In this document: in pieces, positions 16,631 through 25,388 of the stretch
Layout: each line of letters starts with the position of its first letter
How positions within the stretch are numbered: position 1 is the first letter of the stretch
DNA from: Deltaproteobacteria bacterium ADurb.Bin151
GTDB taxonomy: Bacteria > Desulfobacterota > Syntrophia > Syntrophales > Smithellaceae
DNA: 64,000 nt
Direction of reading: 5' to 3'
Assembly: GCA_002070455.1 (NCBI GenBank)
Contig: MWDG01000004.1
Location: 1 to 64,000, forward strand
Notes under the pieces: generated by a model
The model's database searches: none
Told to the model about the DNA's origin: nothing
What the model saw: only the letters and a program-made list of their open reading frames with translations
Program-made: the position numbers and the translations under genes

Positions 16631-18424
16631 TTATTTTACGTACAGCTTTTCTATCTGGTCCTTGTATTTATCAAACACGATGCGTCTCTTGAGCTTCATG
16701 GTCTGCGTCAGCATCCCGTTTTCCAATGAGAAAGGTTCCTCAAGGAATATAAGTTTTCTCGGAATCTCATAGTTGCCGTAGGTGTCTTTTAACTGATTCA
16801 TAATTTCATTTTCGAGGAATTTCCTGGTCTCTTCTCTCTTCAGCAGTTCCGCATGGTCCTTGGGTAAATTGTTTTTCTCCGCCCATTTGTCCAGAGCGAC
16901 AAAATCAGGGATGATCAGGGCAATGTTAAATTCACGGCCTTCCCCGTAGATCATGGCATTTTCTATGTAATGATTCAGCTTGATGTCTTCTTCAATGGCC
17001 ACGGGGAATACATACTTGCCGTTTTCGAGTTTAAACTGTTCCTTGAGTCTTCCTGTGATATACAGGAAACCTTCCGCATCCAGACGTCCGCGGTCGCCCG
17101 TCCGAAATCCACCGTCAGGAGTCATAACAGCCGCAGTAGCTTCCGGTTTGTTATGATATCCCTGCATCACGTTCGGTCCATAAATGATGACCTCTCCGTC
17201 GATGGAATCCTCCCCGACAACTGACTTGTCGATGACCACTTTGCCAAGGCCCATTGCAGGACCGACAGTGCCGATTTTGTATTTTGTCGGGCGGTTCATG
17301 GTTGCCCCGGGTGAAGTTTCGGTCAATCCGTAAGCGTCATAAAGCGGGATACTCATATCCCAGAAAAAATGAGCAATTTCCGGATTCATCATGGCGCTTC
17401 CCGTCATGGAACCTTTTAATCTGCCACCAAGCTTTTCCCGGATTTTCTTGAAAACGATCGCATCGGCAATCTTAAATTTAAGATTCACCATGAAACTGGA
17501 TTTCCCTTGTTCGGCCAGTTCACGTTTTTTCTTGCCGCTTTCAACTCCCATGACGAATAGTGTCTTGGCCAGTCCGCCTTCTTCGTTCATCCTTGTCCAT
17601 AAACCGTCATATATTTTATTAAATACTCTGGGAACGGCTGTCAGGAAGGTTGGTTTCACCAGGCCAATATCATCCGCGATGGTCGCAGCGCTTTGTGCAA
17701 AGCCTATGGATCCGCCCAGGTAACAGTAAATGACCAGTTCAGCAAGTCCGAAAACATGCGCCCAGGGCAGGATGGACAGCGCCCTGTCGTTTTCATTCAG
17801 CATCGGAAAACAGGCGATAGCGGCGTGAGCATTGGATGTGATGTTCGCTTGAGAAAGAAGGACACCCTTCGGATCGCCGGTTGTGCCCGACGTGTAAATC
17901 AGGATGCAGATGGAGGACGGATCTGGATAGATACTTTTCACAAATTTGGCCGCGCCCTTCTTTTCCAAATCTGCCAAGGTGTCCGGGCCGTCTCCTTCCA
18001 TCAGAATAATTTTTTGCAACGACGGGATCGAAGAAAGGACGTCTTTTATTTTATTGTAGATTTCTTTCTTGCTGATAAAAAGCACTTTAATTTGAGAATC
18101 ATTGATAATGTATTGCCAGACCTTGGCCAGTTCGGCTTCATACATGGGAACAAACCGTGCGTTCACGCCGCTTGTGGCAAAAAAACAAATGGCCCACTCT
18201 GTGCTGTTGTTACATATGATACCGACCGCATCATCCTTTTGAATACCCAGTTGACTCAAACCGCTTCTGACATTATCCACACGTTTCCCAAAATCAGCAA
18301 AAGTGATCCATTCATATTGTTTCAATGCTTTGTTTTTTGTTCCGAGAAACGGCCGCTGTGAATATTTTACAACTGATTTTTCAAGTATTTCCACAATGTT
18401 ATCCGGCTTGACCAACTGATACAT
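16631..18424 (-). CDS. Long-chain acyl-CoA synthetase (AMP-forming, FAA1/FadD15 type)
   Basis: 597 residues, the length of the long bacterial/eukaryotic-like ACSL group. P-loop ILIYTSGTTGDPKG, the A5 block YDAYGLTETSPG, and the TGDRG / GRLKEQFKLENGKYV blocks of the ATP-binding and hinge regions are all present. It activates a fatty acid with ATP and CoA to acyl-CoA plus AMP and PPi, the entry step of beta-oxidation or lipid recycling. Start supported by AAGGGGAGGG. Transcribed from its own promoter (18482-18510) and closed by a terminator, so it is monocistronic. The C-terminal catalytic Lys region (LTQTMKLKRR) is of the ACSL type. Chain-length preference cannot be told. Confidence 0.9.
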   Translation of the reverse strand: MYQLVKPDNIVEILEKSVVKYSQRPFLGTKNKALKQYEWITFADFGKRVDNVRSGLSQLGIQKDDAVGIICNNSTEWAICFFATSGVNARFVPMYEAELAKVWQYIINDSQIKVLFISKKEIYNKIKDVLSSIPSLQKIILMEGDGPDTLADLEKKGAAKFVKSIYPDPSSICILIYTSGTTGDPKGVLLSQANITSNAHAAIACFPMLNENDRALSILPWAHVFGLAELVIYCYLGGSIGFAQSAATIADDIGLVKPTFLTAVPRVFNKIYDGLWTRMNEEGGLAKTLFVMGVESGKKKRELAEQGKSSFMVNLKFKIADAIVFKKIREKLGGRLKGSMTGSAMMNPEIAHFFWDMSIPLYDAYGLTETSPGATMNRPTKYKIGTVGPAMGLGKVVIDKSVVGEDSIDGEVIIYGPNVMQGYHNKPEATAAVMTPDGGFRTGDRGRLDAEGFLYITGRLKEQFKLENGKYVFPVAIEEDIKLNHYIENAMIYGEGREFNIALIIPDFVALDKWAEKNNLPKDHAELLKREETRKFLENEIMNQLKDTYGNYEIPRKLIFLEEPFSLENGMLTQTMKLKRRIVFDKYKDQIEKLYVK

Positions 18425-18481
18425 AAATCCCTCCCCTTGTGATTTGAATTCGATCTCTGTTTTTTTATTCCGATGACTAAA

Positions 18482-18510
18482 CCTATAGAGATAATTATTT
18501 TGCTTGTCAA
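18482..18510 (-). promoter_or_regulatory. Promoter of the acyl-CoA synthetase gene
   Basis: On the minus strand TTGACA (18505-18510), 17-bp spacer, TATAGG (18482-18487), 57 bp upstream of the start codon. No obvious palindrome overlaps it. Confidence 0.65.
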
Positions 18511-18552
18511 CAAAATACAGGTATTACATTTGAATACTTGTCTTGAAACCGT

Positions 18553-18808
18553 CTGTTGCCCAAATATCCTTTACGCTCGCCTGAAAGCATTTTGAACAAA
18601 TCCAAGGCTTGCGAAAGGTAATGACAAAACTTGCCTGCGGCTCAAACAGTTGTCATTGCTGATCTTTCGATACGCCTTGACCGGAAGCTCGCAGCATTTG
18701 CGAAGCGCAATAATTCGTATATTCCTTACCTTGGGAAGGCCATAGGCCTTCAGTTGTGAAACAAAACGCATTCAATGGCCGCTCAAAGGGATATCTTTTG
18801 GGTAACAG
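18553..18808. repeat. MITE-like repeat family 1, copy B (inverted)
   Basis: 256 bp with ends CTGTTGCCCAAA and TTTGGGTAACAG (one mismatch). Inverted relative to copy A at 4345-4598 but with the same inner blocks (TAATGACAA / TTGTCATT, GAAGGCC palindrome, ATTCGTATATTCC). It takes up most of the gap 18425-18860 between the acyl-CoA synthetase promoter and the 3' end of trkH. No coding capacity. Confidence 0.8.
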
Positions 18809-18860
18809 GCCAAAAAGATATTATCATGCATACGGTTAAGAGATTCATTGCCTTTGGGTT

Positions 18861-20309
18861 TCATTTTCGCCAGAATGCCGGCATCAGCAAAACAATGATC
18901 GTATAGATCTCCAGGCGTCCCAAAAGCATCGCAAAGATCATGATCCATTTGCCGGCCGGGTGAACTCCGGCAAAGTTGTCCATTGGCCCTATGCTGCCGA
19001 GGCCCGGCCCCACATTCCCCAGGCAGGTTGCCATTGCGGAAAGAGCGGAGATCATGTCCATGCCCAGGCCAGCCAGGGCAATCACCCCCAGGATAAATAT
19101 TCCCATGTAGAGCAAGAAAAATCCCCAGATGCTGCGCATGATTGTTTGGGATACCGGTACATTGCCGAGTTTGACCATGGTGGTGGCATGGGGATGAATG
19201 ATCCGGAAGATTTCAAGGTAGCAGTGCTTGAGCATCAGGATGATCCGCATGATCTTGATGCCGCCGCCGGTAGATCCGGCCATGCCTCCCAGAAACATGC
19301 AGACAAAGAGGATGGCCTGAGAAAAGGCAGGCCATTTTTCATAATCGGCTGTTACAAATCCTGTCGTGGTGAGAATCGATACGACCTGAAATGATGCATA
19401 ACGGAAAGCGTCCAGAATTCGGGGGTAAATCGTTGAATAAACATCCAAAAACACGAGAAAGATGAATAATCCTGCAATGGAAAGATAGGCCAGGAATTCC
19501 GGATTGACGAAGAACTGGCGCACGTTGCCCCTGACCAGTTTGTAATGCATGGTGAAATTGATTCCCGCCAGAAACATGAAGGTCAGGATAACGAAATCAA
19601 TATAGGTGCTCTGGTAGTTTCCCACGCTGGCGTTTTTGGGAGAAAAGCCTCCGGTGGGCATAGTGGTGAAGCTGTGGTAGACCGAGTCATAAAGGGACAT
19701 TCCTCCAATCAGGAGAAGCAGAATTTGAAACACTGTCAGGAAGAAGTAGATTTTCCACAGGAGCTTTGCTGTGTCGGAAATTCGGGGCGTCAGTTTGTCG
19801 ACAACCGGGCTTGGGGTTTCCGCTTTATAGAGCTGCATTCCGCCGATCCCGAGAAAAGGAAGGATGGCGACAGACAGGACAATGATGCCCATTCCCCCTA
19901 GCCACTGAGTCTGGGCTCGCCAGAAGAGGATCGATGGTGGCAGAATTTCGATATTTGTGAGAATGCTCGCTCCTGTTGTTGTGAAGCCTGACATGGATTC
20001 AAAGTAGGCATCTGTGAATCCGGGTATGGCACCGGAAAAAAGGTAGGGGAGGGTGGCAAGAAGACCTGAAATGATCCACCCTAGCGCAACAATCATCATT
20101 CCGTCCCGGTGACTTAAATAAAAGTTTTGATGACCGCGGGTCCAGAGCAAAACACACCCACCAACACCACTAGTTACTGCAAGGGAAAGAAAAAGTGGCC
20201 ATGCTCCGTTGTCGTTGTAAATGAGACCTATGATGAGCGGCAGACACATGGACAAGCCCAGAAAAAAGACCAGTGCTGACACCAGATAGGCAATAAGACG
20301 AAAATTCAT
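18861..20309 (-). CDS. trkH: Trk potassium uptake membrane subunit
   Basis: 482 residues, strongly hydrophobic, with the repeated membrane-pore-membrane plan of TrkH/KtrB. Filter-region segments are visible: SGFTTTGAS after the first pair, TMPTGGFSPKN after the second, TTTGF in the third and CLGNVGPG in the fourth, each carrying the conserved glycine of the K+ filter. It forms the inner-membrane pore and works with the TrkA gating ring. The start ATG overlaps the TGA of trkA by one base (TGATG), so the two are translationally coupled. Confidence 0.93.
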   Translation of the reverse strand: MNFRLIAYLVSALVFFLGLSMCLPLIIGLIYNDNGAWPLFLSLAVTSGVGGCVLLWTRGHQNFYLSHRDGMMIVALGWIISGLLATLPYLFSGAIPGFTDAYFESMSGFTTTGASILTNIEILPPSILFWRAQTQWLGGMGIIVLSVAILPFLGIGGMQLYKAETPSPVVDKLTPRISDTAKLLWKIYFFLTVFQILLLLIGGMSLYDSVYHSFTTMPTGGFSPKNASVGNYQSTYIDFVILTFMFLAGINFTMHYKLVRGNVRQFFVNPEFLAYLSIAGLFIFLVFLDVYSTIYPRILDAFRYASFQVVSILTTTGFVTADYEKWPAFSQAILFVCMFLGGMAGSTGGGIKIMRIILMLKHCYLEIFRIIHPHATTMVKLGNVPVSQTIMRSIWGFFLLYMGIFILGVIALAGLGMDMISALSAMATCLGNVGPGLGSIGPMDNFAGVHPAGKWIMIFAMLLGRLEIYTIIVLLMPAFWRK

Positions 20310-21667
20310 CAAAAATACTCCAGCTTGACGGTCAAAAGACTTTCCAGATTGTTGATGACCTGCTGCAGTGCAAAGATGATCAGGCGGTCATGCGGAAGGA
20401 CAACAGTGTCTCCGCGGGGAATTATGATTTCACCGCCCCGAACGATGGCTCCCAGAATCGCACCGGAAGGAAAGTTGACTTCCGCCAAGGGGACGTTAAC
20501 AATGTCCGAGGTCTCCATGGCCTCGGCTTCAATCGCCTCAGCCTGTTCTTCACGAAGAGGTGCTACGGAGATGATTTTTCCGTGGCGCAGGTATTGAAGA
20601 ATCGCTCTCACCGCCGACATTCGGGGATTGATGACTGTATCGAGGCCAATGGTAGAAACAATATTCATATAGCTTAGTTTGCTGACACGGGTAATGGTTC
20701 TCCGTGTTCCCAGTTCTCTGGCCAACAGGGAGATGAGCACATTATTCTCTTCGTCTCCTGTTACGGCAATCAGCATATCCATTTTGCCCGCGTTTTCTTC
20801 ACGGAGCAAGTCCCGGTCCGTAGCGTCCCCTTTAATAACGATGATGTTATTTAAATGCTCATTTGCATTTTTGCATTTTTCACCATCCTGGTCGATGATT
20901 CTGACATTCAGAGTCCTGTTGTCCAGGGCGCGGGCGATGTCCATGCCTGTTCCCCCCGCTCCGACGATGATGATGTTTTTTGCGGGTCGTGTTGACATGC
21001 CAAGACGGGTAAGCATCTGGTTGACATCCGACTTTTTAACCACCAGATAGACAAGATCCATGGGCTTGATTGCATCGTTTCCGCTGGGGATGAGAATCTT
21101 GTGCCCCCGGACAATCGCGCCAACCAGCAGATTGGGGTCATGAGTCCTCAGCTCCGTAAGTTTTACCCCTGCAAGAGGCGAGTCGTTTGTAATCAGGAAG
21201 CTGACAAGTTTTACCTCGCCATCCAGGAAATCAATCACCTCGGAGGCGCCTGGAATCTCTATGAGACTGAGAATCCTGCTGACCATCAGATTCTGGGTGT
21301 TGATGATCAGATCAACTCCGAGCAGGTCCTGACTGAAAAGGGATTTTTCTTTTAGGTATTCTTTGTTTCTGACCCGGGCGATTTTTACAACGCTGGGATT
21401 GAGACTGCGGGCCAGCAGGCAGGCGATGAGGTTCACTTCGTCGCTGTCCGTTGCGGCGGTCAGGAGTTCTGCATCCTGAATTCCGGCCTGACGAAGCACT
21501 CGGGGACTGGTTCCCGATCCGAGCAATGCCTGGACGTCGATATTTTCACTGATCCGCCGTATCTTTGCCGGATCCTTGTCAATGAGTACAACATCCTTTT
21601 TTTCGTCGGATAGTTTTTTCGCAATGTGATATCCGACCTCTCCGGCGCCGATAATGATCACGCGCAT
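20309..21667 (-). CDS. trkA: Trk potassium uptake regulatory subunit
   Basis: 452 residues with two tandem RCK units. Each has an N-terminal Rossmann fold with a nucleotide-binding loop (GAGEVGYHIA at 7-16; GAGGTGMDIA in the second half) and an RCK_C (TrkA_C) domain (about 140-220 and 370-450). NAD(H)/ATP binding controls opening of TrkH. RCK_C domains of this family are known c-di-AMP receptors in Firmicutes. Given the diadenylate cyclase in this window, that control is a reasonable but unproven idea here. Directly upstream of trkH with stop/start overlap. 106 bp downstream of the sigma-54 response regulator. Confidence 0.93.
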   Translation of the reverse strand: MRVIIIGAGEVGYHIAKKLSDEKKDVVLIDKDPAKIRRISENIDVQALLGSGTSPRVLRQAGIQDAELLTAATDSDEVNLIACLLARSLNPSVVKIARVRNKEYLKEKSLFSQDLLGVDLIINTQNLMVSRILSLIEIPGASEVIDFLDGEVKLVSFLITNDSPLAGVKLTELRTHDPNLLVGAIVRGHKILIPSGNDAIKPMDLVYLVVKKSDVNQMLTRLGMSTRPAKNIIIVGAGGTGMDIARALDNRTLNVRIIDQDGEKCKNANEHLNNIIVIKGDATDRDLLREENAGKMDMLIAVTGDEENNVLISLLARELGTRRTITRVSKLSYMNIVSTIGLDTVINPRMSAVRAILQYLRHGKIISVAPLREEQAEAIEAEAMETSDIVNVPLAEVNFPSGAILGAIVRGGEIIIPRGDTVVLPHDRLIIFALQQVINNLESLLTVKLEYF

Positions 21668-21773
21668 ATTAACCCCCGTTCCGGGTAAACATGAGACCTT
21701 ATAATAATAGCGTTAGTAAGCTTTCTCTGTGGTTCTCTTTCGCTGGGTATTGCCTGTCAAATCAGCAACTCTT

Positions 21774-23135
21774 TTAGTTTTTCAGATCATACTTCTTCAG
21801 CTTATACCGCAGCATTCTCTCCGACATTCCCAGCATTTCCGCGGCCCTGGTCTGGTTGTCTCCTGTTTTGTTCATGGCTTCAGTGATCAGACGTTTTTCC
21901 AGTTCTTCAAGCGATTCCCTGAGGGATCCTGAAGATTCTTTTTTTGATGGATCTTCAAGGTCATCGCTTTTAAAGGGAATGTCGTTCACGGTGATGTATT
22001 CGTCCCGTGCAATGACGACAGCCCGTTCCATGATATTAACCAGTTCCCGGACATTGCCCGGGTAGTCGTACTTCAAAAGCAGATCGCGGGCCTCTGCGGT
22101 GATGCCTTTGATGTTTTTTGCGTTTTCTCTGGCAAATTTATCCATGAAATGATCGATCAGTGCGGGCAGGTCATCTTTTCTGTCCCTCAGCGGTGGGAGT
22201 GACATCGTCACCACCTTAAGTCGGTAAAAAAGATCTTCCCGGAAGATTCCTTCTTTCACCTGAATGTCCAGGTCGCGATTGGTTGCACTGATGATGCGGA
22301 CATCCACGGAGATATTCACATTGCTGCCCAAGCGGGAAATTTCCCTCTCCTGCAGGAACCGTAATAATTTGACCTGTATGGCCGGACTCAACTCCCCGAT
22401 CTCATCAAGGAACAGTGTTCCGCCGTCTGCTTCTTCAAACCGGCCGATCCGACGTGAGCTCGCACCGGTGTATGCGCCTTTTTCATGTCCGAATAATTCG
22501 CTCTCCAGCAGATTTTCCTGGAGGGCGCCGCAATTCACCACGATAATCGGTTTATGAGCGCGTGGACTTAATTGATGGATCAGGCGCGCCAGCAGTTCCT
22601 TGCCGGTTCCGCTTTCTCCCTGGATCAGCACGGAAGCACGGCTGGCCGCTACGCGGCTGGCCATGTTAATCAATTCCAGCATTTGGGGACTTTTATAAAT
22701 AATCTGTTCAGTTGTGACCCCTCGATTGCCCAGTTCCTGCTTAAGGAGCTCATTTTCACGGATGAGCCCGCGACGTTCCGTTACACGATCCACCAGAATG
22801 AGCAGTTCGTCGAGTTCCACGGGTTTGGTAATATAGTCGATGGCGCCGACCTTGATAGCTTCTACAGCGGTTTCGATTGTCCCGTAAGCGGTGATGATGA
22901 CGACGTCGATTTCATGGTTGATCCTTTTTACTTCCTTTAGCACTTCCATGCCGTCCATGCCGGGCATTTTGTAATCCAGCAGAATTAAATCGAACTGATT
23001 TTCTGCAACCATTCTGATGCCGGTTTCACCATTTTCAGCTTCCGACACCTGGTGACCTTCTTTGATCAGAAAATCACGAAGCATTTCTCTTTGTGAACGG
23101 CCATCTTCGACGATTAGAATATTTAATTTCCGCAT
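21774..23135 (-). CDS. NtrC-family sigma-54 response regulator
   Basis: 453 residues. Receiver domain 1-120 with phosphoacceptor D54 (LLDYKMPGMDG). AAA+ domain about 145-380 with Walker A GESGTGKE (173-180) and the sigma-54 contact loop GAYTGA (220-225), a Phe-to-Tyr variant of GAFTGA. Fis-type helix-turn-helix at the end (NQTRAAEMLGMSERMLRYKL). Partner of the histidine kinase 22 bp upstream, resembling ZraSR/AtoSC systems. It would activate sigma-54 promoters. I found no convincing TGGCAC-N5-TTGC site nearby, so the targets lie elsewhere or are diverged. Confidence 0.93.
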   Translation of the reverse strand: MRKLNILIVEDGRSQREMLRDFLIKEGHQVSEAENGETGIRMVAENQFDLILLDYKMPGMDGMEVLKEVKRINHEIDVVIITAYGTIETAVEAIKVGAIDYITKPVELDELLILVDRVTERRGLIRENELLKQELGNRGVTTEQIIYKSPQMLELINMASRVAASRASVLIQGESGTGKELLARLIHQLSPRAHKPIIVVNCGALQENLLESELFGHEKGAYTGASSRRIGRFEEADGGTLFLDEIGELSPAIQVKLLRFLQEREISRLGSNVNISVDVRIISATNRDLDIQVKEGIFREDLFYRLKVVTMSLPPLRDRKDDLPALIDHFMDKFARENAKNIKGITAEARDLLLKYDYPGNVRELVNIMERAVVIARDEYITVNDIPFKSDDLEDPSKKESSGSLRESLEELEKRLITEAMNKTGDNQTRAAEMLGMSERMLRYKLKKYDLKN

Positions 23136-23157
23136 GGTTCATGATCCTTCAGCGTTT

Positions 23158-24939
23158 TCAGGTTTTGTCCGTTATTTTTTCACGCGGCAGTATTATTTCA
23201 AAGGTAGTCCCAAAACCCTTACGGCTGATGACACGGACATCGCCTCCATGACCGCGGATAATTTCCATCGCCAGAGGAATTCCCAGTCCCAGTCCTTTTT
23301 CTTTTGTGGTGTATTCCGGGTTGAAGATTTTTTCGATCTCTTCCGCCGTCATGCCACAGCCGGTGTCCGTGATACTGACCAGGACATAATTCTTACTTTC
23401 TTTTTCCACCGTAATAGAAATCTTTCCCTGGTCTACAATGGACTCCATGGCGTTTTTGATGAAATTCAAAAATGCCTGCTGCAGTTTATTGATATCCATC
23501 GGAATGACGGCGGGGTTTAAATGCCATGCTGTTTCTATGGTAATACTCCGTGATTTCGCTTCCTCAGACATCAAACTGACGATTTTTTGCAGGACTTCCG
23601 TGACGGAAAAATCACTCAGTTCCAGCCGCCTGCTTTTTGAGAAAGAAAGAAATTCTTCTATAATGCCGTTGAGGCGCCTTATTTCATCGCGAATAACGCC
23701 GGAAAGGTTCTGAAACTCCAGTGCCTGCGCTTCATCGGAGGGAAGAAAATCCCTTTTTAACCGTTGTGTTGCCATGCTGATGGCGTTTAGCGGATTGCGG
23801 ATTTCGTGTGCCACGCCGGCAGCCAGCTGGCCTAGCGATGAAAGACGTTCAGCTTTTTCCAGGCGGCGTTCCATTTCGATAATGCCGGCCAGGTGGCGAT
23901 TCTGATCATGAAAGAGAAGCCACATGGACAGGAGGGCGATCACGACCACCAGCAGCATGAAAATAAAAATATTTCTTTGGTTTTCAGCAATGATCTTATC
24001 CATTGAACCGCGTTCGAGCCCGATACGGACAATACCGGCGACTTTTTTATCCAGGATAAAGGGGGCAGTCACATCAAGTATATTGTTGCCCTGTGCCTGT
24101 ACTTTCTGGCTGATGATCTTTTTCGTACTTTTGAGGATTTCCTGCTGATTGGCAGGAAGATCGATTAATTCTTTCGGCAATTGCCCGATTTTGCCGAGCA
24201 TTTTATTCTGATCATTAAAGATCTGGAGATACACCATGCCGTGGCCTTCTCCCATTTTGCTGATTCCCCGTTCCACGGCAACTTTCATGCTCCAGTATTT
24301 AAGACCTTCCTTATCCAGATTGATCACAATGGTTCCACTGTCGTCTTTGCGCCTCAGCGCAACAAATCCTATGCCATGAGTTACGCGGATTTTTTCAAGC
24401 AACTCAATGGTTTTTGCCTTGCGCCCGTTTACATACAGATCTTTTTCGCTTAAAATACTGACATTGAGGGGGTTGCTTTGATAAACTGCGTTTCCCTCCC
24501 TGTTGAGGATGCCCACGTACCAGAGACTGTTATCTTCCGCAAATTGCCGGAGATAGGCATTGCTGACGTTTTTTTTCTTCCACTGCTCATCGATTTTTTG
24601 CCCCAGTGCCGTGATCGCTTCCAAAACCAGTTTTTTTGAATAATCGGACTCCTGCTGCCGGGCAGTTTTGGACTGCGTGGGGATTTTCCCCGGCATTGCC
24701 ACAATGCTTTTCAGATTATCTTCCGTCAGCCGCTGTATAACGCTTACGGTGGTGAGCGCCTGATCTTGTAGAAAGCCGACCAGGTTGTTTTCGCTTCGCC
24801 TCAAATCAAGGAATCCCATCACGAGAATCAGGAATACCAGTACCGCTGAAACGATAGCTACGGCCAGCGGTTGCAGAAAACTGCCGTTATACGGGCGGCT
24901 GCGCCGGACAATGGTTTCTTTTTTTCTAAAAATATTCAT
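23158..24939 (-). CDS. Membrane sensor histidine kinase
   Basis: 593 residues. Transmembrane helices at about 25-45 and 323-343 bracket a ~275-residue periplasmic sensor (double-Cache-like: SNAYLRQFAEDNSLWYVGILN, RVTHGIGFVALRR, ITAPFILDKKVAGIVRIG-like blocks). HisKA follows with phosphoacceptor H378 (GVAHEIRNPLNAIS), then HATPase_c with DTGCGM and GLGLGI boxes. It phosphorylates the downstream NtrC-type regulator. No cytoplasmic PAS domain is obvious. Probably transcribed from the promoter at 24990-25017. Confidence 0.92.
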   Translation of the reverse strand: MNIFRKKETIVRRSRPYNGSFLQPLAVAIVSAVLVFLILVMGFLDLRRSENNLVGFLQDQALTTVSVIQRLTEDNLKSIVAMPGKIPTQSKTARQQESDYSKKLVLEAITALGQKIDEQWKKKNVSNAYLRQFAEDNSLWYVGILNREGNAVYQSNPLNVSILSEKDLYVNGRKAKTIELLEKIRVTHGIGFVALRRKDDSGTIVINLDKEGLKYWSMKVAVERGISKMGEGHGMVYLQIFNDQNKMLGKIGQLPKELIDLPANQQEILKSTKKIISQKVQAQGNNILDVTAPFILDKKVAGIVRIGLERGSMDKIIAENQRNIFIFMLLVVVIALLSMWLLFHDQNRHLAGIIEMERRLEKAERLSSLGQLAAGVAHEIRNPLNAISMATQRLKRDFLPSDEAQALEFQNLSGVIRDEIRRLNGIIEEFLSFSKSRRLELSDFSVTEVLQKIVSLMSEEAKSRSITIETAWHLNPAVIPMDINKLQQAFLNFIKNAMESIVDQGKISITVEKESKNYVLVSITDTGCGMTAEEIEKIFNPEYTTKEKGLGLGIPLAMEIIRGHGGDVRVISRKGFGTTFEIILPREKITDKT

Positions 24940-24989
24940 AATATTCTATATATTTGTGCCAATTAGGGATAACTTTACGTTTATCGGGT

Positions 24990-25017
24990 ATCTTAAGCTA
25001 TTCGCCGGAAATGTCAA
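24990..25017 (-). promoter_or_regulatory. Candidate promoter of the two-component operon
   Basis: Minus strand TTGACA (25012-25017), 16-bp spacer, TAAGAT (24990-24995), about 50 bp upstream of the kinase start. Apart from this and the hairpin at 25348-25388, the gene-free stretch 24940-25384 is AT-rich and I see nothing else in it. Confidence 0.5.
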
Positions 25018-25347
25018 TGAGAATTACCGGGAAGGTCGACGTTTTTGTCGAAAGTCTGGCAAGAATTGGTGATTCGATATGTTATTGTTATTATTATGAT
25101 TAATTTTTTGGGGATCCGGATATTCGACATTTATTGCCGAAAGCTCATGATCTTCAAACGCCGAAAAGAAAAGAATATGTTAATTATATCTGTTTTAAAT
25201 CAATAACTTATGTATTTTATGGGAATATTGGCATAATATCTGCTTTAATTAAGAGCAAAAGATATTTAGCCTCGACTAAAACAATTACGGGCATGATTAG
25301 CCGACGGCAAAATAACCATTGAAGGTATTCAGGCCTTCACTCTTCTC

Positions 25348-25388
25348 TCCTAAGGGGGGCTCTAACCAAGTCCCCCATTTTTTTTCAT
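25348..25388 (+). terminator. GC hairpin with T-run near the rarA 3' end
   Basis: GGGGG and CCCCC arms separated by about 12 nt (around 25355-25377) are followed on the + strand by ATTTTTTTT. In that orientation it is a textbook intrinsic terminator, but no gene is read into it on the + strand. On the minus strand, the direction of rarA, the T-run is absent. Its role is unclear. Confidence 0.4.

Noticed and set aside
21668-21773. Sigma-54 promoter upstream of trkA, expected from the NtrC-type neighbour
   Set aside because: No TGGCAC-N5-TTGC pattern could be found in the gap.
25134-25322. 62-codon + strand frame between the kinase and rarA
   Set aside because: AT-rich, no ribosome site, no similarity recognised; a terminator-like hairpin follows but the frame shows no coding character.
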